From contig JAEWKH010000088.1 in the NCBI GenBank assembly GCA_023386155.1, positions 1-52,477 on the forward strand: a DNA stretch of 52,477 nucleotides, read 5' to 3'. This document shows positions 52,311-52,477 of this stretch, piece after piece. Each line of letters starts with the position of its first letter. Position 1 is the first letter of the stretch. The notes under the pieces were generated by a model. That model was given only the letters and a program-made list of their open reading frames with translations. It searched no databases and was not told the origin of the DNA. The DNA comes from Pseudomonadota bacterium. GTDB lineage: Bacteria > Pseudomonadota > Alphaproteobacteria > Rhizobiales > Beijerinckiaceae. A program made the translations under genes and the position numbers.

Positions 52311-52477
52311 CGACGCCTTCCCCGAGATAGACGGCCCGGACCCTCGGATCGGTCGAGATCTCCTCAACGCTGCCTTCGGTGAAGAGCGCTCCGTTGACCA
52401 GGACCGAGATCCGGTCGGCGAAGCTGAAGACCAGATCCATGTCATGCTCGATCAGGAGAACCGACACGTCCCTCGGC
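52303..52477 (-). CDS. livG: LivG-type ABC transporter ATPase, 5' part outside window
   Basis: Only the last 57 codons are in the window. They read VSVLLIEHDMDLVFSFADRI (the H-loop region and the typical LivG EHDMD motif), then a short beta-rich tail ending in YLGEGVDE. The stop overlaps the livF start. The rest of the transporter (permeases and binding protein) would lie beyond base 52477. Confidence 0.9.
   Translation of the reverse strand, partial: PRDVSVLLIEHDMDLVFSFADRISVLVNGALFTEGSVEEISTDPRVRAVYLGEGVDE

Noticed and set aside
1..52477. CRISPR array, phage module or insertion sequence
   Set aside because: I saw no regularly spaced short repeats, no phage structural genes and no intact transposase. 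The only array-like signal is the protein-level repeats of the adhesin.

Overview
The window looks like chromosomal DNA of a high-GC alphaproteobacterium of the order Hyphomicrobiales, most likely Methylobacteriaceae and Microvirga-like. The reasons are an HWE-family histidine kinase, several FixJ-type regulators, a DUF6894 protein, a pntA gene with fused AA/AB parts, a dispersed palindrome of the type common in this order, and the conserved rlpA / dac-tmk-holB-metG-tatD-MBL block. The genus is inference; no 16S gene is present.

Bases 1 to about 24,400 are an accessory, metabolically themed region with long gene-poor gaps and gene debris. It opens with three tightly packed FixJ/CheY-type response regulators (the first is cut by the window edge) and a NUDIX hydrolase. 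A stress-like cluster follows: AhpD-like protein, NAD(P)-binding protein, exported cupin, Tat-tagged haloperoxidase-type hydrolase and HD-domain protein. Then come a large PAS/GAF HWE histidine kinase, two more exported alpha/beta hydrolases, a decayed paralogue of the HD gene, an SDR, the transhydrogenase pntAB, a divergent LysR/SDR pair, a receiver gene broken by one stop codon, and gnd-zwf. pntAB, gnd and zwf can all form NADPH, and the SDRs and the NAD(P)-binding protein may consume it.

Bases 24,857 to 33,702 hold housekeeping genes, all on the minus strand: rlpA, a D-Ala-D-Ala carboxypeptidase, tmk, holB, metG, a TatD nuclease and an MBL hydrolase. A family-1-like glycosidase is inserted between metG and tatD. 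Two palindromic repeats lie between rlpA and the carboxypeptidase gene. A gene-poor stretch with a DUF6894 gene and a class II tRNA-Ser(UGA) follows.

Bases 35,239 to 49,080 are one minus-strand type I secretion operon: two overlapping ABC exporter genes, an HlyD-type adaptor and a 2,834-residue repeat protein that is probably its substrate. The two ABC subunits look like an asymmetric heterodimer: one has a degenerate Walker A and Walker B, and both have altered signature motifs. The giant protein has about 21 cadherin-like repeats of roughly 100 residues. They include a duplicated five-repeat block and a glycine-rich hinge, and I saw no RTX nonapeptides. This locus is the most interesting part of the window. 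No outer-membrane TolC-like gene is present.

Bases 49,397 to 52,477, also minus strand, carry a VOC-family dioxygenase, a MetE-like methyltransferase-fold protein and the two ATPases (LivF and a partial LivG) of a branched-chain-amino-acid-type ABC importer.
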